Below, in pieces: positions 28,938 through 39,976 of a DNA stretch of 64,000 nucleotides (positions are counted from its first letter, which is position 1; each line of letters begins with the position of its first letter). The position numbers were made by a program, and so were the translations under genes. The DNA comes from Gracilaria domingensis (taxonomy: Eukaryota; Rhodophyta; Florideophyceae; Gracilariales; Gracilariaceae): contig VCMS01000109.1 in the NCBI GenBank assembly GCA_022539475.1, forward strand, positions 62,001 to 126,000. Reading direction: 5' to 3'. The notes under the pieces were generated by a model. It was given only the letters and a program-made list of their open reading frames with translations, had not been told where the DNA came from and did not search any database.

Positions 28938-29794
28938 TGTGGTGCAAAACCCTCGACGGGAAAACAACAAGCCGCGTCGCGGACGAGCACCTCAGGGTGT
29001 TCAGGCCCTGCTCCCTGTGAAGGGCAGTCGAGCGGCAGAACCCTCCGATAGGGCCAACACGAGCCGGGTGTAAATCCGGGTGGCCCCGATCTGGGCGTGC
29101 AGTCGGAGGTAGAAGGGGTAGAATCGGCGTAGGTATCCGGATGGTTCCGGCGAGCCACAGCGAGTGGGGGTATCCAGCCCAACGGTATGGGACGACAAAA
29201 GATCAACAAACGAGCCGCACTGCGGAGCACTGACTCGCGATAAGCGGGAAAACTCCCGAGACAAATAAAACAAACCTACAATGTAGGGCAGAGTAGCGAA
29301 AGCCGTAAGACGGAAATGAAAACAATAAAATAGATAAGAAAAGTGCCGTGACGACGGATTAGTACTCCTCAGGGACGGAGGTTGGTTGATCAGCCCGGAA
29401 TTGCGGCGGTATTCCCCAGGATGGGGCTGGTGACCGTGCGCAAGCGGCAAGAAGATCAGAGCCAAAGGCCTCGTTGAGGTTTACTTCCCGTACAGTGGCG
29501 GCAAGTGCCGCCACTTATATACGGCACTTGAAAATATCAATTAAAATATCTAACTATCCGGCGCTGCCGGCCAATACACTACAGGTGTGCAACCGTGGCA
29601 GGCTTGCCACGGCGCACCCGCTATCGGGCCAACTTGGCACACGTGTGCAGAAATACTACCCTTCCTAGGCATAACCCAAAATAGGGCACTACCCCAGTAG
29701 CCTCTCATAACCTGAGGTGTCGAAGCCGATGACGGATCAATAAACTATGAAAAGCACCTCGGTGCATCCCCACAAAAGGGCGTTTTGCTCTACA
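28938..29794 (-). repeat. 5' LTR of element C
   Basis: 857 bp, TGTGGTGC...CTCTACA on the plus strand, followed by target duplication GAAGC. It carries the gag-pol promoter with TATATAAG (minus strand) at 29515-29522. Confidence 0.97.
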
Positions 29795-30637
29795 GAAGCC
29801 ATTGAAGGTATACTTGGATGTGACAATGTTACTTATGGGAAGCTTCGACCAGTCAACACCGAGCACGGCCTTACAGAGATAGCCAATCTTATGGTCTTCT
29901 GACCTGAAGTGTGGGGCGCACTGGGGAGAACGTTCCTCTATTGTGGTAACCAATCTTGTAAGCCCTTCAGAATGTGTGGTAAGTTCGTTTTCCATCATGA
30001 CTTTCTCAATTCGAAGAGTGTTCAAAATGCTGTACACTTGAAGTTGACGGGCGTTGCTGTTGTACTCAGCATACATCATGCTAGCCATTTGGGCGAAGGT
30101 CATATCATCACGGGTGTTCTGAAAGAAGAACGTGCGTGCGGGACCATCGAGAACGTGGACGAAGTAATCAGCGTTCTGTGCAGCAGACAAACGATGCTGG
30201 CGAGCACAGATGTTGTAGTCGCGTAGCTTGATTTCGATAGACTGCGACAACTCACCTGTGAAGCGGCTTTCTTTGACATGCTGCGAGACATAATTCGCCT
30301 TGCGAGTGTCCTCGGAGTTATGACTGTTACGGGCGGTTTTGCTTGACGGAATGTTACCCGGCATGTCTGCTTCGGTATCAGAGGTGCTCCGACAAGGATA
30401 GGCCTGGGTGGGTGGGTGGACTTCTTGCTCAGGGAGATGAACGGAACGACGGTGTGGTATGGCATCAGCGTGAGACATCGGGGGATGTTGTATGTCAGAG
30501 AGGTTTCCACCGGATTCTAGATTGTTCCCGGCGGGCGGAAGGTTCTCGTCAAGGCGGGAGGCGGTACGACTGCGACGGTAGAGGTCCATCCCGCCCTTCA
30601 TGATGTCAAATGATGCATGAAAGAAGTGCATAAACAA
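29795..30637 (-). pseudogene. Copia Gag, N-terminal part
   Basis: Contains a Copia Gag-type region (SQSIEIKLRDYNICARQHRL, DDMTFAQMASMMYAEYNSNA, QVYSILNTLRIEKVM). Candidate start ATGs lie within the first 20 codons (MHFFHAS, MKGGMD, MDLYRR). The frame is open to the edge of element C at 29795 and rejoins the C-terminal part at 18020 across the GAAGC duplication. Apparent residues beyond (CRAKRPF...) are LTR. Confidence 0.9.
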
Positions 30638-31292
30638 AACATGAGTGAGGAGAGAGCGATTCGAGCTTTCACGAGACTACAGCTGTATCGAAGATATGAT
30701 TCCAGCAGAAACTTTATCTAAGTCGTAAAGAGCAGCGACATTGCGAATCAATTGAATCAAAAATAAAAGAGCATTGAAGAAGGCGAAGTTGAAAGTTGTA
30801 TCAAAAAATGGAAGGAACCTTTTGAGCTTGGTCTCAACTTCTTACTTGCGCGCTGCAGTTATCGAGATAGGAGATCCAAATTCATCAACAATGAGGTACA
30901 TTGTAAGAGTGTATTTAGTAAAGTCACGAAATTGGCGGCCAACTTCCGTGGTTGGTTCAACCACAGAAATAGAGCGCTAGAGGCCATCATATTTGGCACT
31001 AAACTGAGACCGAGTACTTGTGTACATTTTCTACGAAAGGGCAATGTGATCACAAGCTGTAGCACAGTAATTTGCGAATATGAATCCGGATTGTCGTTTA
31101 AACGCACTTGTGAGCTTTAAAAGAATTGTCTTTGACAATGAAGACAACACAAAGAGGTTAAGTTTGGTAGGGGTGCGTCTTTTTGCGCTCTAAGAAATCA
31201 GACTTTTTTACTAAATAAAACTTGAATTCCGAACTAACTTGCTCCCTTGTATTGCCTTGCGCGTACGCACGAAGTACAAGTAGTTTCTACTG

Positions 31293-31322
31293 GAGCTCAC
31301 AGACCGTGTGGTCTGTAAGCTC
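31293..31322. repeat. Inverted repeat, 13-bp arms
   Basis: Arms 31293-31305 and 31310-31322 pair at 12 of 13 positions around a GTGT loop. Confidence 0.8.
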
Positions 31323-32592
31323 GTTGTTGAGCTCCGACGCTGCTGGTCTCCAACAATGACAATGACCGCAGCGTTCTACATAGTGTAGCTTAGAGCGCTG
31401 TCAAACCCTTCAATGAAAGAGAGGTGCTGAGTTGAATGAACTTCATTTTTTTGAAAAAATTAAGAATTCTAATGAAACAATCTTTGACTATATATTGCAG
31501 AAATAATAACGAAAGAGGTCTAAAAACTTTGAACCTAATGGAGCTTTACTTTTTGTGCTTGAATTTTCTTCATACAGCCATCATATTCATGGATTCTAAG
31601 CATTTAGATAATTATTTTAGAAGCTCTTCAAGCGTCTACTTCACTCTTTACACATTGTGTATTGCGCATAAATAGATCAATAACTGCGTTTTGACACACA
31701 AATGTTTCTCTTGGAAACCAAACCTCGATAATATGCATAAAATTAAGATAGAACGTTTTAATAAAATGCAATTCGCTTCGTAACTTCTGATTTCTGAATA
31801 GAATCTTCTTTTTAAAGTATGCTATTGTCCTATGAATATATGCTAGATAATGAAAAGAAAAACATTTTGAAAAAGCGTTTACAAAATATGTTCACTATAC
31901 TGAACTTATGGTGTACTATGCACTTTTGAAGGATTCTGAGGTCACTTCTTGAACTACTAGTGTTGCTCACTAATTGGAGAATTTCGACACCTGCAAACTT
32001 TGGTACACTATAGTGAACTTAAAAACACTACATTAGGGATACAGGTATGGCCCCATCTACAGTTCCCTATTCATTGCAACAGTCCAGCAAGCTCTGTCAA
32101 GTTATGTTACTCGCGACTATAGTGGCTGTTGAGGGAACGGAAATTTCAAATGATCTTTTGCGGAACCAACGCTCAGATAAAGGGTACTAATTCGTTCTGC
32201 AATCATGGCCTGCGGTCTCACAGTGCAACAAAGCAAGATTCGTGTTTCTTCAACATTATCGAAGAGCTGTCCTTGCCATAATGATATGAATGTTCTCAAT
32301 TGGACAGTGTGTAAGAAGAAAAGGACGGTACCTCTGGTATTTAAAGAAAGTATTTGCTGTCTGTCTGCAACAGCGCGGACAAGGGGGAGGTCTTAGCAAC
32401 GACAGATCACTGTGCAAGGCGTATCTATTTGCGAGAGACTGATAATGTTTGTCATTTTTTGAAGTTTTGCCGAAGATCAAACCGTAATTCGAAACTGATG
32501 GAACACACAAGGGTACACCAAGGGCACATGGCCGTTCGGGATAGAAGATTAAAGTTGTGCACGGAGTCGCCGTATAAAGTTTGAACTGTGTG

Positions 32593-32654
32593 GAGAAAGT
32601 ATTCAATGGGGCAACTGACCGCAAAGGTCAGTTGCCCCATTTGAATACTTTCTC
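32593..32654. repeat. Hairpin with 28-bp arms and 5-nt loop
   Basis: Arms 32593-32620 and 32626-32654 are exact complements except one extra T in the right arm; the loop is GCAAA. Confidence 0.95.
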
Positions 32655-32682
32655 AACAAAGAGGCGACATTCCAAGAACGGG

Positions 32683-32758
32683 GATTTTACCTCTTATGCC
32701 TATGCCTATTCTTGATGATCATTGATCAAGAATAGGCATAGGCATAAGAGGTAAAATC
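32683..32758. repeat. Perfect hairpin with 34-bp arms and 8-nt loop
   Basis: Arms 32683-32716 and 32725-32758 match 34 of 34; the loop is GATCATTG. It includes an internal direct repeat TATGCC TATGCC. Confidence 0.97.
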
Positions 32759-32760
32759 TT

Positions 32761-32781
32761 CTCATCATGATTCATGATGAG
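32761..32781. repeat. Palindrome, 10-bp arms
   Basis: CTCATCATGA / TCATGATGAG around a single T, immediately after the 34-bp hairpin. Confidence 0.9.
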
Positions 32782-33621
32782 TATTTGCACTACACCAGTA
32801 GAACTGCAATTGGTATCTGTAAGATCATCATTTCATACAAGATGCAGCCGACTGCTTCAAGGGTCTATAAATAACTGATGGATGAAATGTTCTTACGCTT
32901 CTACCAGTACCGGTTTCCGGGGCAGATACTGGTAAAAATACGAGACACGCTGGTATGCGAAACTCATGATTTGGAACAAGGTTTTTCTTGCAAAGCAATT
33001 TGCATCGAATATGTAACGGGTTGCAGTGAACGCGTGCGCGTGGTAGCAGCTTCATTAATAAACTGAAGCAGCTGCATTGCAGGAATATAATTCATATTGT
33101 TTCATCGTGTCGCCGGGCCAAGGAGGCGAAGCTTAAAAAAAGTAAAAGGCGGACCGGCCGATGGATATGTAATGGATGAGCGCAACAAGAGAATCTTCGA
33201 CTGCTTTGGCACGAAGCTGCTGCATGCTTACAATGTAATTACGTTTATCTGCATTGTGTGGGATATGCACGTTTGAATGAGAGCCCGATCAGAAAGCGAG
33301 CAAACTGCTTTATAGGCATTTACTGGTATCTTAGTGAGGACGCGTAGGCGAAGTGCACTCAGTAGCTTTTTAACTTGGCTTTGAAACATTGCAGTACAGT
33401 ACGAGTACGCATATGGTTACGCTCAAGCAATTGTTTTCTACGGCAACATGTTGACTCGAACGTACGTGAGGCAAAGCAAACGTGTTTATCGCAGTGGAAC
33501 GCGGCTGTATGAACCGCGTTCAGCGGTTGTTATATTCAAAATTTGCTTTGCTTCGACAGCGTTAAAGAAGCTGGAAGACTGGTGTGCGGTGTGCGACGTA
33601 GGACGCCGGCGGCGCTGGCCC

Positions 33622-33654
33622 AAGGCCGCGCGATGGCCGCCATCGCGCGGCCTT
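33622..33654. repeat. Perfect GC-rich hairpin, 15-bp arms, 3-nt loop
   Basis: AAGGCCGCGCGATGG and its complement flank CCG. It is upstream of the zinc-finger gene. Confidence 0.95.
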
Positions 33655-33684
33655 ACAGTTTATACCCTATGGGTAAACACAATG

Positions 33685-33705
33685 GACGCGCGCCATGCGC
33701 GCGTC
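33685..33705. repeat. GC-rich hairpin, 8-bp arms
   Basis: GACGCGCG-CCATG-CGCGCGTC, perfect arms, 30 bp after the preceding hairpin. Confidence 0.85.
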
Positions 33706-34153
33706 GCAGTGTTTCCCCCTCCCGCTCGCTGCGCGTTATACCGCGCGCATCTACCGCTTGCACCGGTGCGCTCGGCGCTTCTTAAAGAACGGCGCCCTGC
33801 CGCCGGCGTGCTTGTCTCTAGTCTCACCTCACCGGCTTTCCGCCGCGCCCCCGCCCGCGCTCAATCTCCCGCTCCTTTCGACTTGGGCCCTGTTCCTTCT
33901 CCTTCCCCTCCTTGAGTCTCCAACCCCTCCAAACTTTCCATTCCTACACGCTGTGATCGCTTCCGTCACGGTGTAGCCAGGCAAAGCGCTCAACATCACG
34001 CTCGCCATCAGCCGTGCGCTACCCCCAAATCCGTCGAGCCGCGTGAGCTGAGTACATCTCATCGGGCGCATCTCATCTCAATCACTCATCAAGCAAACAG
34101 GAAGCCAATCGCACGCATTTGCATTGTCACAATCAACAGCCTCTTCTCAACCC

Positions 34154-35002
34154 ATGGATCTTCGCAAGCTTGTCGGTGGTCAGAATTACGACACCAGTGC
34201 GCCAATGGAGGGCGTTATTCACTCCATGCCAAGTAGCGACAATGCATCGCTTCGAAGAACTATCACCGACGTCGGACGACCGCCTTCCTCGAGCAGTTCG
34301 AGAGGACGAGCGTCGCATGCCTCTTCGTCGCGCGGCTTCTGGAATACGGTACTCGATCGCCCACAGCCTTCCTCAGCATCGTCTGCTAGCACAGCGGGAG
34401 CGTCGTCTTCTTCTGCTTCTTCCGCACGCACGGGCGGGTCGTCAACGCGTACGTCCGTTGCGTCCATGAGCTTTCGTCTCAGTGAGGCGCCACCTACAGC
34501 TGTTCGACCGAGCTCTTCAGCGTCGCCCTACCCTATGCGCGTGCAGTCGTTCCACGCATCCATGCCGCGCACGCCGAGAAGTGCAGAGCGCTCTGGACCG
34601 AGTGTTTGTCCGCACTGCAACAAGCAATACAGCTCGCTGGCGCAGCTACAGACGCACATGCGCAGACACCACAAGGAAGGCGGTGGTGGAAATGGCAGCA
34701 ACAGTCGGTCGCCAAAGTTCCAATGCTCGTCTTGTCCGCTGCAATTCTCGCAGAGAAGTCATCTGAACCAGCACGTGAAAACAGTACATGCTGGTATGCG
34801 CCCGCACACATGTCCTGTTCCTAACTGCGACCGCGCTTTTGGAAAGCGGTCGGACCTCAAGTCACACGTATCGTCTGTGCATGAGAATGAAAGGCCGTTC
34901 GCGTGCGAGTTCTGCGAACGACGCTTTGCCAAGAAGAGCAATCTTAGTCGCCATCGCGAAAAGTTACACCGGGAGAAGTTGGAAATGGCGCCGAGAAGAT
35001 AG
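34154..35002 (+). CDS. C2H2 zinc-finger protein, four fingers (282 aa)
   Basis: Probable DNA-binding transcription regulator. The ATG at 34154 (MDLRKLVGG) is chosen because the upstream extension has no ATG. The first ~150 residues are Ser/Ala/Arg-rich and low-complexity. Four fingers follow: CPHCNKQYSSLAQLQTHMRRH (X12, X3), CSSCPLQFSQRSHLNQH...H (X12, X4), CPVPNCDRAFGKRSDLKSH...H (X4, X12, X4) and CEFCERRFAKKSNLSRH...H (X12, X4), with linkers close to the TGERPF type (GMRPHTC, NERPFAC). The basic tail (REKLHREKLEMAPRR) could be nuclear targeting. It is intronless and not related to the transposons around it. It is the only convincing host gene in the window. Confidence 0.85.
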   Translation: MDLRKLVGGQNYDTSAPMEGVIHSMPSSDNASLRRTITDVGRPPSSSSSRGRASHASSSRGFWNTVLDRPQPSSASSASTAGASSSSASSARTGGSSTRTSVASMSFRLSEAPPTAVRPSSSASPYPMRVQSFHASMPRTPRSAERSGPSVCPHCNKQYSSLAQLQTHMRRHHKEGGGGNGSNSRSPKFQCSSCPLQFSQRSHLNQHVKTVHAGMRPHTCPVPNCDRAFGKRSDLKSHVSSVHENERPFACEFCERRFAKKSNLSRHREKLHREKLEMAPRR

Positions 35003-36319
35003 GACAACGGCGCATGCGAGGACAAGAGGCGGGAAAAGGGTCTTTTCGTGGCTGGCGGCGTTCAAGCGCGGCAACGACGCGGGAAGACGGATTGTGACGG
35101 GGCAGTGAGCGCGAAGAGTATGTGCTCAGCGGGAGAGTTTGGCTTGGGCAGTTTTTTTTTTGTCGTTTGTGGGAGAGTCTCAAGTGCGTGCTCGATGGCG
35201 GGCGTGGCGCTGGGGGACGATGATGTGGGAACTAAACAAGTGATTAACTGTTTTGTTAGCAGCGGCGGTCGCGGCAGCGGCGGTGCATGGGCGCGCAGCG
35301 CCTCGCGCGAGCCAGCTGCGCTCACGAATTCCAAGTCGCTTTCCAGTGGGGCGGCACCGGTGCGGTGCCAACACGTGTGCGGTGGAACTGCCGTTCGCGC
35401 GCCGGAGGTGGTACCAGAGCAGCGTGCGCCGGCGCGCGCTTCGCCGTTTTCCGGCGGCAGCGCGGCGAGGCGCAGGTGCCCAGCGCTCGTAGATCAGTTT
35501 TGAGCTGCGCCGGCCCGTTTACACGCGTGTTGCACAGCCGTCCGCCGCCCCAGTCCGGGAGAAGGGCAAGGAGGAGGGAGAGGCGCAGAGATGGCAGAGA
35601 GAGAGGGAGAGACGAGAGCCGCGATTTCCGCCCGTGTGCGTGTCTTTGGTTCACTTTCGGTCGACTGGTGTATTGCGCCAGGCATGCCGCTGAATCAAAC
35701 GCCACACTTGCTCAATGACTCTTCCCGCGCGAGACAGCTTGCACCGCGCAGAACTTGGAACAACCGCCGCCCTCGCGCCGCGTAGCCCCCGCTCGCCATT
35801 AAAGAGTGGCCGCACACGCCTGTAATCCGCGGCTGTCATACAAGCCCCGCAACGCGCACATAGTGACCAGAGCACACACTTCATTGGCATTGCGTATATC
35901 TACTTCCGCTACCCAGTGGTTTTTGCCCCGAGGGCGGTTCCGACATGCGAATGACCAGGATGCGCTTGCACGCGTGCCTTTGTATCAACTAAGCCCCCGA
36001 AAACCGACTCATGCTTTTCTGCGCTTCTGGGGGCGCTGATTGCTTGTCTCGCCTCCGCTCGCTGTTTGGCTGCATCGCTCATCAATATTGTTCCACCCGC
36101 GTGTCGCCAGCTGTCCATCTTCAACATGCAACCTCTTAAAAAATCCTCTTCTCACCAACGCTTGCATATAACTTCATCCAATGTGAAGTCACTCACCAAC
36201 GTTTGCGAGCATACCGTACAGAATAACAGTTATGTTTCTCTTTATTTCATATTGATGATTACTTTTCTGTACACAATCGCATCTTCCCACCCTGCCAGGC
36301 AGTTTTGCAACTCAAGCAG

Positions 36320-36361
36320 CGGCAGACGCGAACTTCAAATTTTTTAAGTTCACGTCTGCCG
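36320..36361. repeat. Inverted repeat, 16-bp arms
   Basis: Arms 36320-36335 and 36346-36361 match at 15 of 16; the right arm is preceded by a run of T. It has the shape of a hairpin but position and strand give no assigned role. Confidence 0.85.
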
Positions 36362-36836
36362 ACCCGACCCCAAGATCGACCCACCGCTGTGGCCGCCGCT
36401 CAATGAGCTCTCTTACCATCATCACGGTCGCATTGCTACGACTACCCTTCAGTAGTCGAACGGGCCGATGCTATTGTATACCGTTTTCCATGGAAAGTAC
36501 GTGAAAGCAACTAACGTAATCTGCACAAAGAAATGCGATATGAGTTATAACAAGTTGCAGCATGTTCATCAATCTCGCCGACGGTCAGCGCTCTCCAGAG
36601 AGTCTCCGTCCACTGTGTCCAAGCCAACATTCCATCCAAAACTTCCAAATGTCAGTTTCAAAAATCCAGCACCAGTACTTTTGGTTAACAAGTCACACAT
36701 ATTGAGACATGCAAGCCCTTGCTCACGTTTACTGTACTTCAAACGAAAATCGGACTCGTGAGAGTTTACTGAATTAGAGCACTGCAATGTGAGTGGACCT
36801 ACGTATTAGAGCTCTTATAGTATGCCACCCTTGGTA

Positions 36837-36863
36837 AAGACATGATGTTCAATATCATGTCTT
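36837..36863. repeat. Inverted repeat, 10-bp perfect arms
   Basis: AAGACATGAT-GTTCAAT-ATCATGTCTT. Confidence 0.8.
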
Positions 36864-38112
36864 CAATATCACCCCGATTGAATTAGACATCGGCAGGCCA
36901 GTCGACAGTATTATAGCACACTATTGCAAACAAAAAAAAAAACAAAATATATCTCAGGACTATTATATTTATATTGCTTGTTGCTTGTTCGTTAGAACAT
37001 ATTCCAGGCCAGTAGACATGACTAACTAGTCGAAAAAAGTGGTCCACGAAGCAACTAACCATACTTTGTATCTAGTTAGTCACTCGTATGAAACGTGTAC
37101 ACCGTGCACTATATGCACCGTGTAATGCGTGTTTGAGCCGCCGCATGGCTTTTAGCGAAGAAGACACAAGTGTTTGAATTTAGACTGTCTCTGTTCTAGC
37201 AAACTTGTTCATACACCTCCGAAGCGATCAAAGTGAATATTATGAACTCAATGTAAATAACTCATTTCAAACTGTTGAGCATAATGCAGTTTTGGTGACT
37301 AAGAAGCAAGAGTAGCAGCAAAACAAGAAGCAAAACCCTGAAAAAAGCAGGCCCGTATGAATGACTGACTAACTATATCTTTTTCCCACCTGAGTTCGAC
37401 TGACTCACTGTGGCATTGCTTTTGAGTCATAAATTGTAGTCAGCGTGTTCTAACCCCGCCGCATACAACCTGAGTTGATCTTCGGGAGGTTCCCTTTTTT
37501 AGCCGACTGATACGTTGATTAAAGTATGTACAGTTTTGATTTTCATGATCTGCATAATCTTTTCTGTCATCATTCTTTTTTTTTTATTACGTTCTATCTC
37601 TACGTCAGTTGTACTCAGAATGCAGAAAAAAAGTTGTTCGCTTGACGTCTGTGACTCCACTGCCACAAAATAAGGGCAGCAATTATAGGCCTCCAAACTA
37701 AAGAAAATAGCTTTAATCTTCAAACAAAATGCACATAATCCACAAATGCTTCTTACCAGGCACAAAGAGCAAATAATGCGACAAAGAGATAAGCTAAAGT
37801 CAAGCACATTTTAATACAAGACTTCCCTCTAAATTATTTATGCAGCTCGTATTTTTACGAACAATGGAAAAGAAAATTTTGAATACTTGATTTGCGACTG
37901 GTAAAGAGCGATAAATCAGAAAGACCTAACCTCAGATATTATTAAACAATACCAAATCAAGCAACCGATAAGTACATGAGAAACTCCAGATCTAACGAAA
38001 AGATGACTTAGATACACTTGGATAAATCAATCGTTGCGTATTTTGTAAAGGTAAAGCCTCTCTTTTCTTACTACATCCGGTTTACTTAAGGATCAACTGC
38101 CAGCTCCTTTCT

Positions 38113-38923
38113 TGTAGAACAATCTAAAGAAGAGAAAAACCAGCGAGCCAGTTCGAAAACCTGCTCTTAAGAGATATTCGCGCATCGACAGTGCACACCG
38201 TATCCTTCAGTGTAAGTGTAAATCCAGGAAGACTTTAGGTTATGCCACAAAGTTGAGAAAGAATGGCCAAACGAAAACAAGTGACAGAAAAGACGGGCAC
38301 AGTAGTGTAGATCGCAGGTGGACAATGACGGTATCTGTAGTCAAATGTAGACATACAAAAGTGAATCAACCAAATAAAAATAGGTGTTAATGATGCAAAC
38401 AAATAGAAAAAACAAAATAAAGAACAGAGACAAACCCAAGTACTTGCGCGGAGAGAAAGTAACTCCCGGTAAACAAATATATGTGCACTCTCCGAGTCAC
38501 AAGAGAAACAAAAGAAAAACAAGACCAATGATGGTATGCACTGCGTGGCATCTCTTGGTTGGAGCCGGGGGATAACTAGACCGTGCTGCGGTAACTCGCT
38601 CCGCGAGGAGTTGGAGTCGTCCCGCAGGCGAAATAGTTAGAGCCGCACACCGGGGTACCTTTACTAGGTTGGTGATGGCGGTGAGCCATCACCTAAGTAT
38701 TAGAATTAGCGGCCCTGTAGAGGGTTATTAAAAATATCTAAGTAATAAATTAATCTAGCACCTCATGTGCACCTCCCATTCCGGGCAGTCCTGACAGTGT
38801 CGGACCAAAACCTACGAGGAATTTCTAAAACTTTTGAAAACATTCACTCCATCCAAACAAACAAATAGTGGCACACATGTACACATTCGGGGTCCGGATG
38901 CACGTCTTCGTGCTACTTATAAC
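38113..38923 (-). repeat. 3' LTR of element E, outer part
   Basis: Begins TGTAGAAC and is interrupted at 38923 by D; continues at 50901. Alignable with 61765-62658. Confidence 0.9.
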
Positions 38924-39897
38924 TCTGGGGCAAACTCGGAAGAGTGAAACCCACCAGACTGTCCGAAGGTCCGCTCTCGTAAGAGATGGCAGACCAGTGA
39001 CAGAGCCCTCTGTACCACCGTAACTCGGTTGTAAGGCCGAAGTGGCAACTGGCTATACCTACAGAGGTGCTAGGCCACGTCGTGAGGAAACGATGAGAAA
39101 CTCCAGAGATGGGGTGGCATCGGCAACGATGAAACACGACCAACGACAGGTGTAGTCCCGAGAGGGAAAGCAACAGAAAACAACAACCAAACAACACCCA
39201 CACGCGACGGGTAGGGCCTCCTCGGCACTGTGCCCGGAGCGGGGCGAGATCCTCCAACGGTAATGCACGGGTTTCCTTAAACACGGCAAAACTCTATACA
39301 GAGTCGGATCACTTCGTAATCTAGTTCTATACCTCCTCGGTACGACCCTCAGGTCCCGACGTCAACGACAGATGTTCCTCAAAGGTACCGAGAGGGTAGG
39401 ACCACCGTAACCAGACGTGGCTATACTCGCGAGAGTGATAACCCACGTAGGCGGTTGACGCCAGAGCCTCACTCGTGTAGAGTCCACTCAGGAGAGCGCT
39501 ACTCGACAAAGAGTTCACTTAGAAGTGCTCGGGTTGACTTTACAAAGGTGCTCGCGACGACGAGGTCGAGCTCACCTAAGTAGGTCTAAACTAACTATGT
39601 ACACGTGGTGCACACCCGCAGGGGTCCGTACACGTGGCTAGCCCAGTGTCAGGCACCTCAGGTGCACTACCTATTGTCCCGTAATATGCACACACACGGT
39701 GGTGTAGTACACGCGTCCACCTAGCGGTATTGGCCAGCAATGGCAACCCTGATTACAGGTAACTGTGGGAAAGCCATTCCAAAAGTAACCGCCAAAATTG
39801 GGTCCAACTCATAACTCTTCGAGTGCATCCTCGTATCACTCCCCTGAGTATATGAGGCGCATCATCCTGATAACCACGCAAATTGCGTTGCTCTACA
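38924..39897 (-). repeat. 3' LTR of element D
   Basis: 974 bp. The outer end reads TCTGGGGC where the other copy has TGTGGGGC, so the terminal dinucleotide is mutated. The inner end is GCTCTACA. Confidence 0.95.
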
Positions 39898-39912
39898 TCT
39901 CCCCCTCCTTAG
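39898..39912 (-). promoter_or_regulatory. Polypurine tract of element D
   Basis: CTAAGGAGGGGGAGA on the minus strand, next to the LTR. The 12-mer CCCCCTCCTTAG (plus strand) recurs within pol at 43491-43502 and 46626-46637. Confidence 0.75.
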
Positions 39913-39976
39913 AGCCGAGAACGACTTCGAGGCTGAAGTTTTGTGCGAAACGTAAGTACGTAAATACGTCACAGTC

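Larger units (their letters stand above)
18021..29794 (-). mobile_element. Full-length ambisense Ty3/chromodomain element C (11,774 bp)
   Basis: Two 857-bp LTRs (TGTGGTGC...CTCTACA on the plus strand) with target duplication GAAGC at 18016-18020 and 29795-29799, inside Copia Gag. The minus strand carries gag and a long pol ending in a chromodomain. The plus strand carries a 563-codon accessory gene between pol and the 3' LTR. Only one LTR difference was seen (CAACAAAC/CAATAAAC), and all frames are open. It is the youngest insertion here. Confidence 0.97.
6890..30637 (-). mobile_element. Degenerate Ty1/Copia element split by elements B and C
   Basis: Order on the minus strand is Gag N-terminus (30637-29795), element C, Gag C-terminus, protease, integrase and RT (18020-15201), element B, RT end and RNase H (7885-6890). 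About 4.6 kb of Copia remains, the size of a typical Copia coding region, in the canonical Gag-PR-IN-RT-RH order. No LTR pair is recognisable at either end: the 3' side abuts the protease-like gene and the 5' side runs into non-repeat DNA. Stops lie at 16529, 17108 and 7079, and RT is mutated to YVED. Confidence 0.9.
30638..34153. other. Non-repeat intergenic region rich in palindromes
   Basis: No supported gene. 30.6-33.3 kb is mostly AT-rich; 33.5 kb onward is GC-rich and probably promoter of the zinc-finger gene, with a pyrimidine-rich stretch at about 33870-33915. No Copia LTR is recognisable beside 30637. Several long inverted repeats are listed separately. Confidence 0.6.
35003..38112. 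other. Intergenic region
   Basis: 35.0-36.1 kb is GC-rich with several overlapping open frames on both strands, none with recognisable content. 36.4-38.1 kb is AT-rich. A 10-bp inverted repeat (GACTAACTAG/CTAGTTAGTC) spans about 37018-37081. No gene supported. The TTTCT at 38108-38112 is the left target duplication of element E. Confidence 0.6.

Noticed and set aside
31436-31675. 79-codon AT-rich frame
   Set aside because: Low-complexity AT-rich DNA with no supporting context.
35048-35705. Overlapping GC-rich open frames on both strands after the zinc-finger gene
   Set aside because: No domains, no distinctive start context, and several frames overlap as expected in GC-rich DNA.
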